Shown here: positions 1 through 5,753 of the stretch, piece by piece
Numbering within the stretch: position 1 is the stretch's first letter
How the letters are laid out: the number at the start of each line of letters is the position of its first letter
Assembly: GCA_003602535.1 (NCBI GenBank)
Contig: QQSA01000028.1
Location: 1-7,652, forward strand
DNA: 7,652 bases
From: Candidatus Poseidoniales archaeon
GTDB lineage: Archaea; Thermoplasmatota; Poseidoniia; Poseidoniales; Poseidoniaceae
Direction of reading: 5' to 3'
Program-made: the position numbers and the translations under genes
The notes under the pieces: generated by a model
What the model saw: the letters and a program-made list of their open reading frames with translations, nothing else
Database searches by the model: none
Told to the model about the DNA's origin: nothing

Positions 1-138
1 CATGTTGCAAAAGATATAGTGGCCGGAAATTATGAAATCAAAGTTGATGTCATTGAAGACGACAATGTGAATGTAGAGAATGATGTCACCGTTGCATATG
101 AAGAAGGTACTGAGGACTCCCCTAACCCTCGTGATTAG
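1..138 (+). CDS. C-terminal fragment of an unidentified, probably beta-rich protein
   Basis: Frame 1 is open from the first base to a TAG at 136-138 and gives 45 residues; the start lies outside the window. The fragment begins HVAKDIVAGNYEIKVDV and ends SPNPRD. Alternating hydrophobic residues (YEIKVDVIE, then NDVTVAYEE) look like the last two beta strands of a small sandwich domain, followed by a polar acidic tail. No motif identifies a family. An Ig-like or extracellular domain is possible, but that is inference from strand pattern only. It is the only open frame here, and its composition resembles the acidic proteins further along the window. It is followed by a 134-nt gap before radA, so it need not be in the same transcript. 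Confidence 0.6.
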   Translation, partial: HVAKDIVAGNYEIKVDVIEDDNVNVENDVTVAYEEGTEDSPNPRD

Positions 139-162
139 TGAAAGTGAAGTGAAAGTGAAGTG
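138..162. repeat. Two-copy 11-bp tandem repeat after the upstream stop codon
   Basis: GTGAAAGTGAA occurs twice back to back (138-148 and 149-159), followed by a further GTG at 160-162. Each unit is itself built from GTGAA-like pieces. It begins at the last base of the upstream stop codon, so it lies in the 3' untranslated region. No function can be read from it; slippage-prone spacer DNA is the simplest explanation. Confidence 0.6.
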
Positions 163-243
163 CAACCTCGCAGTGTTTCATTTTTGATGCATGGGTTCAA
201 TAGATACCACTTTCAAGCATAAGGTAAGGACCCCTTCTTGCCT

Positions 244-253
244 TGATATACTT
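244..253 (+). promoter_or_regulatory. TATA-like box of radA, leaderless start
   Basis: TGATATACTT is the most TATA-like stretch in the 139-272 spacer. Its centre is about 24 nt upstream of the ATG at 273, which is the usual archaeal TATA-to-transcription-start distance. Transcription would therefore begin at or within a few bases of the start codon. There is no Shine-Dalgarno sequence just before 273, which agrees with a leaderless mRNA. This is inferred from spacing alone. Confidence 0.5.
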
Positions 254-272
254 AGGCTGGACAGTTCGGTTC

Positions 273-1295
273 ATGGCAGCAAAAAGCAAGTCGAGTAAGC
301 AGAAGAAAGAAGAAGCGTCTGAAACAGAGGTTATCACAATGGAGGAGCAATTGGAGCCGGAGGTAACTATCGAAGACCTACCAGGTGTAGGTCCAGCGAC
401 AGCAGAAAAGTTGCGCGAAGCTGGATTCGATGAATTGTTAGCGCTAGCGGTAATGAGCCCTCCTGACCTTGCAGAACAGGCTGAACTCGGAGAAGCTGTG
501 GCTGGTAAAATTATCCAAGCCGCAAAGAAGATGGCAAATATCGGCGGATTCGTTTCGGGTTCTGCATTACTAGAAAGAAGGCGTGAAGTCCAGAAACTTT
601 CGAGTATGGTACAATCTATTGATGATTTACTAGCAGGTGGGTTTGAAACCCAATCTCTAGTAGAAGTGTATGGTGAATTCGGTTCAGGAAAAACTCAGAT
701 TGGTCATCAATTAGCAGTTAACTGCACTATGCCGGTTGAACAAGGTGGATTTGATGGAGATGTATTCTACATCGACACAGAAGATACATTCCGCCCAGAA
801 AGAATCACCCAAATGGCCCGAGGACACGGACTAGACCCTGAGGCCGTCTTAGAGAGAATTCATGTAGCACGTGCATACAACTCTGCACACCAAATGTTAC
901 TTGCAGAGGAAATTAAGCGAATGAGTAGAGGAGTCAATGTCAAGATGATTATTGTGGATTCTCTAACGAGTCATTTCCGAGCTGAATTCGTTGGACGAGG
1001 AATGCTTGCAAACCGACAACAAAAGCTCAACCGCCACTTGAAAGATCTGAAACAATTAGCTGATGTAAATAACGCATTAGTCCTTGTAACCAATCAGGTA
1101 ATGAGTAAGCCAGATGCAATGTGGGGCGATCCAACAAAACCGATTGGTGGACACGTTCTAGCACACGCATCTACTTTCAGACTATACCTTCGTAAAGCAA
1201 AAGGCGGGCGCAGGATTGCTCGCCTAGTTGACTCTCCAAACCTTCCAGATGGCGAGTGCGTATACCAGGTCTGTGAAGATGGTCTCCGCGATTAA
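273..1295 (+). CDS. radA: DNA repair and recombination protein RadA
   Basis: Archaeal RecA/Rad51-family recombinase that forms ATP-dependent filaments on single-stranded DNA and carries out strand exchange in homologous recombination. The 340-residue protein is the usual RadA length. After a Lys/Glu-rich tail it has a helix-hairpin-helix DNA-binding domain near residues 33-90 (EDLPGVGPATAEKLREAG). The linker carries FVSG in the place of the FxxA polymerisation motif. The ATPase core follows, with Walker A GEFGSGKT at 134-141, DTEDTFRPER at 168-177, Walker B MIIVDS at 225-230, SHFRAEFVGRG at 233-243, VTNQV at 273-277 and GGHVLAH at 292-298. It ends in the typical GLRD. I chose the ATG at 273 over a TTG at 243 because the ten extra residues have no RadA counterpart and a TATA-like box sits inside them. 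ftsZ follows 78 nt downstream on the same strand. The protein is complete and looks functional. Confidence 0.97.
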   Translation: MAAKSKSSKQKKEEASETEVITMEEQLEPEVTIEDLPGVGPATAEKLREAGFDELLALAVMSPPDLAEQAELGEAVAGKIIQAAKKMANIGGFVSGSALLERRREVQKLSSMVQSIDDLLAGGFETQSLVEVYGEFGSGKTQIGHQLAVNCTMPVEQGGFDGDVFYIDTEDTFRPERITQMARGHGLDPEAVLERIHVARAYNSAHQMLLAEEIKRMSRGVNVKMIIVDSLTSHFRAEFVGRGMLANRQQKLNRHLKDLKQLADVNNALVLVTNQVMSKPDAMWGDPTKPIGGHVLAHASTFRLYLRKAKGGRRIARLVDSPNLPDGECVYQVCEDGLRD

Positions 1296-1319
1296 ACTCG
1301 GGTTGATTAATCGGCCTCT

Positions 1320-1334
1320 CACCCCTTAGGGGTG
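1320..1334. promoter_or_regulatory. Perfect GC-rich palindrome between radA and ftsZ
   Basis: CACCCCTTAGGGGTG is a perfect inverted repeat with 7-base arms around one central T. It can form a six-base-pair GC-rich hairpin with a three-base loop. It lies 25 nt after the radA stop and 39 nt before the ftsZ ATG. No T-run follows, so it is not a classical U-tract terminator. It could be a protein-binding site over the ftsZ promoter, a transcript-end hairpin or an mRNA processing site. A TATA-like GATTAATC stretch about 10 nt upstream makes an ftsZ operator conceivable, but this is inference. Confidence 0.5.
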
Positions 1335-1373
1335 GCGGCACATTCAAGGTAGGTGGAATGAGGATGAAGCAAT

Positions 1374-2507
1374 ATGCGTCACCTCATCGAGCGTGTTCTC
1401 GAGCTTGCTGAAGAAGAAGAAGGACCTTCCATTAGACCGACTAGCGTTGAAGAAATGGAGTCAAACGATGAAGAATTACGTCGGCTTCTGGAATCCCTGC
1501 AGCCAAGAATTAGAGTATATGGCGCAGGCGGTGCTGGATGCAACGCAGTGAGTCGGCTGCATGAAGAAGGTCTGTTTGAAAATCGATATGTCACTGGACA
1601 TGCGATCAACACAGATGCACAAGCATTGTTGATGAGTCCGCTAGAGAATAAAGTCTTGATCGGAAGGACTGCTCGTGGCAGAGGCGCGGGTGGAGATCCA
1701 ACAAAAGGTGAAGCTGCTGCATTGGAAAGTGAAAACAATCTGCGTAGAATTACTGAAGATACCCAACTTGCAATTATTACTGCTGGAATGGGAGGAGGGT
1801 CAGGAACCGGTGCTGCTGGACATATTGCAAGATTGGCTAAGGAACAGGGTGCTTTGACAGTAGCTGTAGTAACATATCCATTCGAATCTGAAGGAACATT
1901 AAGAAAGCAAAATGCTGAATGGGGTCTGGAAAGATTACGAGAGTACTGTGACACAATTCTGGTCATTCCTAATGAGCGCTTACTGGAGATTGAAGGAGTT
2001 CGTGACTTGCCATTGGCTAGTGCATTTAGAGTAGGTGATGAGCTTCTTGTTAGAGCGATTACAGGAGTTACAGAACTATTGACTACTGACGGAATGGTTA
2101 ATCTTGACTTTGAGGATCTGAAGGCGGTAATCAACTCTGGTTCAGGAGTTGCAATGATTGGATTAGGAGCTGCTAGTGGACCTGGTCGAGCAGAAGCTGC
2201 AACGCTTGAAGCGCTACATTCGCCGCTACTAGATTTGGATGTATCAGACGCAAGAGGTGCACTAATCAATGTCGTAGGCGGACCTAACCTAACATTAGGC
2301 GAAGCCGAAAAGTGTGCGAAATTGATTAAGGGCAAGATTTCAGATAATGCTAGAATTATTTGGGGTGCGGCTGTTGATGAAAATCTAGGCGAGGACATCA
2401 GAGTGATGCTAGTTCTTACTGGAGTCAGATCTGAACAGATTCACGGTGCTAGTGAAAATCGGCAATTGCGTGCATTGAAATCACGAAATATCGAATTCGT
2501 AAATTGA
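1374..2507 (+). CDS. ftsZ: Cell division protein FtsZ (archaeal FtsZ1-like)
   Basis: Tubulin-superfamily GTPase that polymerises at mid-cell to organise the division ring. The 377 residues comprise an acidic helical N-terminal tail (1-43), the GTP-binding domain and the C-terminal activation domain. Visible motifs are YGAGGAGCNAVSRL (49-62), INTDAQALL (79-87), RGRGAGGDPTKGE (101-113), the tubulin signature GMGGGSGTGAA (138-148) and the T7 synergy loop NLDFEDLK (243-250). N243, D245 and D248 match the catalytic NxDxxD pattern. VVTYPFESEG, VIPNERLLEI and the long N-terminal tail resemble FtsZ1 more than FtsZ2 of archaea with two paralogues; that assignment is from memory. The signature has Ser where Thr is usual. 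The C-terminal tail is short. The ATG at 1374 is preceded by GAGG at 1360-1363, a workable Shine-Dalgarno. Co-transcription with radA is possible but interrupted by a palindrome. Its stop lies one base from the stop of the convergent gene. Confidence 0.96.
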   Translation: MRHLIERVLELAEEEEGPSIRPTSVEEMESNDEELRRLLESLQPRIRVYGAGGAGCNAVSRLHEEGLFENRYVTGHAINTDAQALLMSPLENKVLIGRTARGRGAGGDPTKGEAAALESENNLRRITEDTQLAIITAGMGGGSGTGAAGHIARLAKEQGALTVAVVTYPFESEGTLRKQNAEWGLERLREYCDTILVIPNERLLEIEGVRDLPLASAFRVGDELLVRAITGVTELLTTDGMVNLDFEDLKAVINSGSGVAMIGLGAASGPGRAEAATLEALHSPLLDLDVSDARGALINVVGGPNLTLGEAEKCAKLIKGKISDNARIIWGAAVDENLGEDIRVMLVLTGVRSEQIHGASENRQLRALKSRNIEFVN

Positions 2508-2537
2508 TTCAAACATTCTTGTTTTTCTTGAATTCGA
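2491..2537. terminator. Possible two-way hairpin spanning the convergent stop codons of ftsZ and the minus-strand gene
   Basis: TCGAATTC at 2491-2498 is the exact reverse complement of GAATTCGA at 2530-2537, and the match extends outwards with one mismatch (ATaTCGAATTC versus ATtTCGAATTC). The two arms flank both stop codons, with a T-rich stretch (TTGTTTTTCTT) in the 31-nt loop. As the two genes leave only one base between them, any transcript-end signal must lie within coding sequence, and this is the best candidate. The arms are AT-rich and contain a self-palindromic GAATTC, so chance is a real alternative. Confidence 0.3.
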
Positions 2538-3207
2538 AATCTTCTTCGTTGGATTTATTTTCAGTATTTCCGCCTAGACTATCGCGTATTACTGGGACTG
2601 TTAATACAATCAAGATTATTGCAGCTAAAACTGCAACAATGATCTGTGATGATTTGATTGAAGAATTTGTCAGTTCTGGAGCAGACTTGTCTCCTGTATA
2701 TTCTGTACCCGGAACTGCTATTGATAGTGAATTCCATTCATCTCCTGAAACTTCATTGTTGCCATTTACAGTATTTCCATGAATTACAAAGGTTGCTAAA
2801 GCATCATTTTCAGCAGGTGCAATCCAAACTGCGTTCCATACGCGTCTGTCATTAATCTCACCAGTATGAGTATAGCCTCCTTTTATGTATTGCCAACCAT
2901 CTCCAATAATTTCTCCTTCTGAAATTAGAATCCTGAATCCACCTTGTACTTCATTCACTTCAATTTCTGATTCGATTGTTAAAGTGATATTGTATTCTTC
3001 TGAAGAATTATATTCATCTGGAAGTCCATCAAGAATTACTGAAACGGTATCATCTATGCCCCCATGACAAACACACCCATCATCGGCAATGTCGTCTATC
3101 CCTTCGGGGGATGCTTGGATCTGTCCAAGCATGGACAGGAGTATAAGCAGGGCCAATACTCGTCTCATGAACACCCGTACCAGCCATTTGACTTGAATGT
3201 TGAACAC
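2509..3207 (-). CDS. Secreted, membrane-anchored 'choice-of-anchor V' / Reeler-like domain protein with a CVCH motif
   Basis: A predicted cell-surface protein of 232 residues. The N-terminus holds a signal peptide (RRVLALLILLSMLGQIQA, 15-32). Next come DDGCVCHGG (42-50, the only two cysteines), a beta-rich domain to about residue 168, a Ser/Thr/Asn linker, a membrane helix at about 188-207 and a charged tail. The spacing from the Cys-His motif through GLPDEYNSSEEYNITL, GGFRI, YTHTG, WNAVWIAPA and GNTVNGNNEVSGDEW resembles bacterial proteins of the 'choice-of-anchor V' family, which often carry CxxCH or CxCH at this point. Function is unknown; haem or metal binding by CVCH is possible but unproven. 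The GTG start shares one base with the upstream TAG (TAGTG), suggesting translational coupling. An ATG at 3168 would give a tighter 219-residue protein with the same signal peptide. It is probably co-transcribed with the membrane regulator upstream. Confidence 0.8.
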   Translation of the reverse strand: MFNIQVKWLVRVFMRRVLALLILLSMLGQIQASPEGIDDIADDGCVCHGGIDDTVSVILDGLPDEYNSSEEYNITLTIESEIEVNEVQGGFRILISEGEIIGDGWQYIKGGYTHTGEINDRRVWNAVWIAPAENDALATFVIHGNTVNGNNEVSGDEWNSLSIAVPGTEYTGDKSAPELTNSSIKSSQIIVAVLAAIILIVLTVPVIRDSLGGNTENKSNEEDFEFKKNKNV

Positions 3208-4187
3208 TAATTGTCAATTAAGTGTGATGAGTTATTCAGTTGTATTCGTCCTGCCTCTAAAAGATACCAACGAGTAGATCTTCCTTTGCCTGATGACTTG
3301 ACAAAATCTCTCTCTGACATTTGTTTCATGTGGTATGACAATAATTGACGACTGGTTTCCAATTTGGCACGCAATTCTCCAGATTGAATCCCAAGATTAT
3401 CCGATTCTGATAAAATCTCTAAAATCGCCACCTGCATCCCGGTAACTGGGCTTTGAATTTCCTTTAAGCGTGTTTGATCTACTCCAGATGATGCAAAGCG
3501 TCTAACACGACCATCCATCCAAGAAATCACTCTGCCTTCTTTCTCTAAAATCTGAATGTGATGAGCAGTTACCCCATTTCCTAATTGCAAAGCATCTCTA
3601 AGTGCTGAAAAATGTATACCTGGATGTGCCTCAATAAATCCTAACAGGCGACCGCGTGTGAATATTCCGCCCGGGCCTCTTTGAGTAATTGCAAGTAATG
3701 GGCCCATTATTGCAAGTAATATCGCAAACCTAGCGCCTTCGCTAGCAAAAATGGCAGTAGCTGTAGAAGTGATTAACCCGACTGCCATTATTGCCATCAT
3801 TGTAACAACAATCACTTGGGTTGCAGGTAGTATCCATTCAGATTCTTGAACCATTTTTGGATCGGACAATGATGGTTCAGTATTTCCGACTTCATCTGAA
3901 TTTGATTCTGCAAATGCTTCTTCATCGGATGAAGAGTCTGATTCTTTAGAGGAAGATGCGTCCTCATCTGACTCTACTCTGGCAATTTCTGTAGATTCGT
4001 TATCGGCATCATCATCATTCGAAGTTTGTTCTTCGTCACTATTTTCAAGCACTTCATCGACATGGGTTCCTTCGATAGATTCAGACCATTCTTCCTCAAC
4101 CTGTTCTAACTGAGGAAGTGTGCTAATTAGGAGCGCTGCCAGTAGTAATGCTAGGATACGCCATCCCAAAACATCACGTGCCAGCAT
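3207..4187 (-). CDS. Membrane-anchored transcriptional regulator with acidic ectodomain and two winged-helix domains
   Basis: Predicted one-component membrane-bound regulator of 326 residues. An N-terminal hydrophobic segment (9-24, after R4 and R10) is a signal peptide or anchor. Residues 27-118 are a low-complexity Glu/Asp/Ser region, probably exposed outside. Hydrophobic stretches at about 121-147 and 154-168 are followed by a basic TQRGPGGIFTRGR. The first winged helix covers about 178-235 (LLGFIEAHPGIHFSALRDAL, then TAHHIQILEKEGRV with a WMDGRVRRF wing). The second covers about 249-313, with the recognition helix near SRQLLSYHMKQMSERDFV and the wing GKGRSTRWYLLEAG. Both resemble ArsR/MarR-type domains of archaeal membrane regulators. 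The ligand and targets are unknown. The ATG at 4187 has a clear GAGGAG five bases upstream. The downstream surface protein overlaps its stop codon, so the two may act together. Palindromes in the upstream divergent region could be autoregulatory sites. Confidence 0.85.
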   Translation of the reverse strand: MLARDVLGWRILALLLAALLISTLPQLEQVEEEWSESIEGTHVDEVLENSDEEQTSNDDDADNESTEIARVESDEDASSSKESDSSSDEEAFAESNSDEVGNTEPSLSDPKMVQESEWILPATQVIVVTMMAIMAVGLITSTATAIFASEGARFAILLAIMGPLLAITQRGPGGIFTRGRLLGFIEAHPGIHFSALRDALQLGNGVTAHHIQILEKEGRVISWMDGRVRRFASSGVDQTRLKEIQSPVTGMQVAILEILSESDNLGIQSGELRAKLETSRQLLSYHMKQMSERDFVKSSGKGRSTRWYLLEAGRIQLNNSSHLIDN

Positions 4188-4192
4188 AAAAT

Positions 4193-4198
4193 CTCCTC
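4193..4198 (-). promoter_or_regulatory. Shine-Dalgarno site of the membrane regulator
   Basis: On the minus strand GAGGAG precedes the ATG at 4187 with a five-base spacer (ATTTT). This fixes the start and shows that the mRNA has a leader, unlike the apparently leaderless radA. Confidence 0.75.
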
Positions 4199-4220
4199 AT
4201 TATTATTACATTAGAAATTC

Positions 4221-4251
4221 ATGGTAAATGGCTTTGACCATAAGATGCATC
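4221..4251. promoter_or_regulatory. Palindromes in the divergent promoter region (candidate operators)
   Basis: The 115-nt gap between the minus-strand regulator and the plus-strand gene at 4303 contains two adjacent symmetric elements. The first is a 21-nt imperfect inverted repeat at 4221-4241, where ATGGT pairs with ACCAT and eight of ten positions are symmetric around 4231. The second is a perfect eight-base palindrome GATGCATC at 4244-4251. Both lie where a regulator could control one or both divergent genes, and the winged-helix protein encoded alongside is an obvious candidate. Symmetry is seen directly; the operator role is inferred. I cannot place a confident TATA box for either direction. 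Confidence 0.35.
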
Positions 4252-4302
4252 AATACATGGTTTCAATAAGTATGAGAGATTTAGTTAATTTAGTTGAGCA
4301 AA

Positions 4303-4701
4303 ATGTTGCCGTTTGAAACCACAGGAATTCCACAAGAAGATGAGGATGACATAGATCCCTTTGCTGAACTAGAAATTGGTTCTAAATCACCACTGCAAAC
4401 TAACAGTGGACCGGATTCGTTCGAAGAGAACGATCTTTTGTCAGCATTCTCAGATGATGAAGATGACGAAGACGATGAAATCGTTTTATCATTCGATGAT
4501 GAAGATGCTCCTGCATTAGAAAAAGCATCTTCGAGTATTAGTAATGGTGCTGAATCCACATACAAACTTCTTCTAGAAACAGTATGGGTTGATGACATAC
4601 TTGACCCGTCTGAAGTTGAATTATTGGCCCGTAAGCGTGGTGAGCTTGGACTAACTTTTGAAAGACATTTACAATTAGTCCGAGATATCATCGGAGGCTA
4701 A
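4303..4701 (+). CDS. Unknown acidic protein with C-terminal TerB-like helical domain
   Basis: I do not recognise this 132-residue protein as a named family. Residues 1-80 are highly acidic and probably disordered, with a run of nine consecutive Asp/Glu at about 51-59. The C-terminal 45 residues are predicted helical: YKLLLETVWVDD (87-98), then LDPSEVELLARKRGELGL (100-117). The pattern of aromatic, Asp, Leu-Ser/Asp and Leu-Gly-Leu matches TerB-like domains, and an ungapped match to it occurs at the N-terminus of the next gene. No signal peptide or membrane segment is present, so it is probably cytoplasmic. I chose the ATG at 4303; a TTG at 4294 would add three residues. No Shine-Dalgarno is evident, so a leaderless start is possible. 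The next gene starts three bases after its stop and uses a ribosome binding site inside it, so the two are likely one operon. Confidence 0.8.
   Translation: MLPFETTGIPQEDEDDIDPFAELEIGSKSPLQTNSGPDSFEENDLLSAFSDDEDDEDDEIVLSFDDEDAPALEKASSSISNGAESTYKLLLETVWVDDILDPSEVELLARKRGELGLTFERHLQLVRDIIGG
4693..4697 (+). promoter_or_regulatory. Shine-Dalgarno site inside the end of the upstream gene
   Basis: GGAGG overlaps the last two codons of the upstream gene (Gly-Gly), with seven bases to the ATG at 4705. It fixes that start and implies translational coupling between the two unknown proteins. Confidence 0.8.
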
Positions 4702-4704
4702 ACT

Positions 4705-5751
4705 ATGGCTCCAACTCCTTTCGAGCATGGCCTGGCATTAGCTTGGTCCGATGGCGCATTGTCTCGCAATGGTGCGAAAATGCTTGAAACACTACAGAAA
4801 CAGTTAGGAATTAGCGATAAGGAAAGGGCTCTTCAAGAGCAAGCATGGTTGTCTGAAATATCAAAAACCGAAAGGAGATCATTTGGTGATGGCGACCAGA
4901 TACTGAGTGAATGGTTAGAAGCTCTAAATGACACTGAGAGCCTTTCCCCGGCTGCTAGGTCAATGGGCAGGGCAGCATTAGATGTCGGACTTTCAAAGAC
5001 TGGATGGTCGGAAGCATTACAATTTGCTGAAGGATTAGGACTTGCTGCAGATTTGGCTGAAGGTGTTTGGTTGGAAAAAGAGGCTGAGCCTCTTGATGGA
5101 TGGCCGCCAGCTCTAGACCCTCTAGCAATTATTCTCGGATTAGTAATCTCTGTCCCCGGGTCTGTATCGAAGAAAGAAGCTCAATACAGCAACGGAACTC
5201 CATCTGTTTCAATAAACCATCCAGATGCTAGTCCGTCTCATCTCTCTTGGATGCCTAACCTACTACCCATTTCTTCCGATGGATGTGAATGGGGCTGGGA
5301 AGAAAGTTCAATTGAAGATACGAATATGCCCACTAATTCATTGAATTACTCTCATAGTGTACTGATGGCCTGGATTAGGCGTTTGGTAACAATGAGGAAA
5401 GATCGGGGAGAGATTGGCCTATCTGGACTACCAGAAGAGTGCCAGTTAGTGCCATCTTCTAGTGAAGTTAAATTCAATGGTGATTCATTGACATTATCTA
5501 TGATTGTAGATTTAGGAGATTCAGGATTGGTCAAACCCTGGGCATCAGTGAAGGTAGATGGGGAGCCTGAAATCATACCTGCCCCTGAAGGAATCTCAGA
5601 TAATTGGGTGAAAATTCACGATGCTTTAGCAGGCCTACTGATCACTGGAATTGAAACTCTGCCGCGACAATTGCTATTGGCGAGCGGTACTGAGGCTAGT
5701 ATTTCCGCTCCAACATTAAATGGATCTTGGATTGTGCATGACATTGTTTGA
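4705..5751 (+). CDS. Unknown protein with N-terminal TerB-like helical repeats
   Basis: A 348-residue protein of unknown function without signal peptide or clear membrane helix; the hydrophobic PLAIILGLVISVPG (139-152) is too short and Pro/Gly-bounded. Residues 6-49 (FEHGLALAWSDGALS, then KMLETLQKQLGIS) follow the TerB-like pattern of helix, W-x-D-G-x-L-S loop and helix ending in LGIS. Residues about 68-105 (ALNDTESLS, SMGRAALDVGLS) look like a second, weaker copy. From about 155 the sequence becomes Ser/Pro-rich, then predicted alpha/beta (VKFNGDSLTLSMIVDLGDSG at 255-274). I recognise no catalytic motif there. The start is supported by GGAGG seven bases upstream and by coupling to the preceding acidic protein, which carries a similar domain. 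A scaffold or interaction role is plausible but inferred. Its stop is two bases from the convergent OsmC-family stop. Confidence 0.8.
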   Translation: MAPTPFEHGLALAWSDGALSRNGAKMLETLQKQLGISDKERALQEQAWLSEISKTERRSFGDGDQILSEWLEALNDTESLSPAARSMGRAALDVGLSKTGWSEALQFAEGLGLAADLAEGVWLEKEAEPLDGWPPALDPLAIILGLVISVPGSVSKKEAQYSNGTPSVSINHPDASPSHLSWMPNLLPISSDGCEWGWEESSIEDTNMPTNSLNYSHSVLMAWIRRLVTMRKDRGEIGLSGLPEECQLVPSSSEVKFNGDSLTLSMIVDLGDSGLVKPWASVKVDGEPEIIPAPEGISDNWVKIHDALAGLLITGIETLPRQLLLASGTEASISAPTLNGSWIVHDIV

Positions 5752-5753
5752 TT

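Noticed and set aside
573..584. FVSG instead of FxxA in the RadA polymerisation motif as an anomaly
   Set aside because: As I recall, FxxG-type variants occur in other euryarchaeal RadA proteins, so it is not unusual.
1379..2398. Long minus-strand open frame opposite ftsZ (339 residues)
   Set aside because: Its Ser/Pro/Leu-rich product has no domain pattern and lies entirely antisense to an intact ftsZ; it is a shadow frame.
3064..3075. Calling the surface protein a c-type cytochrome
   Set aside because: The motif is CVCH, not CxxCH, and the rest of the protein is a beta domain rather than a cytochrome fold.
190..4268. Near-identical CATGGGTTCAATA (190-202) and CATGGTTTCAATA (4256-4268) upstream of two genes
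   Set aside because: Twelve of thirteen bases match and both lie in spacers, but the distances to the starts differ (71 and 35 nt) and two copies are too few to exceed chance.
4272..4316. 14-codon upstream open frame (MRDLVNLVEQNVAV) overlapping the start at 4303
   Set aside because: No ribosome binding site and no recognisable leader-peptide features; short open frames of this size are common by chance.
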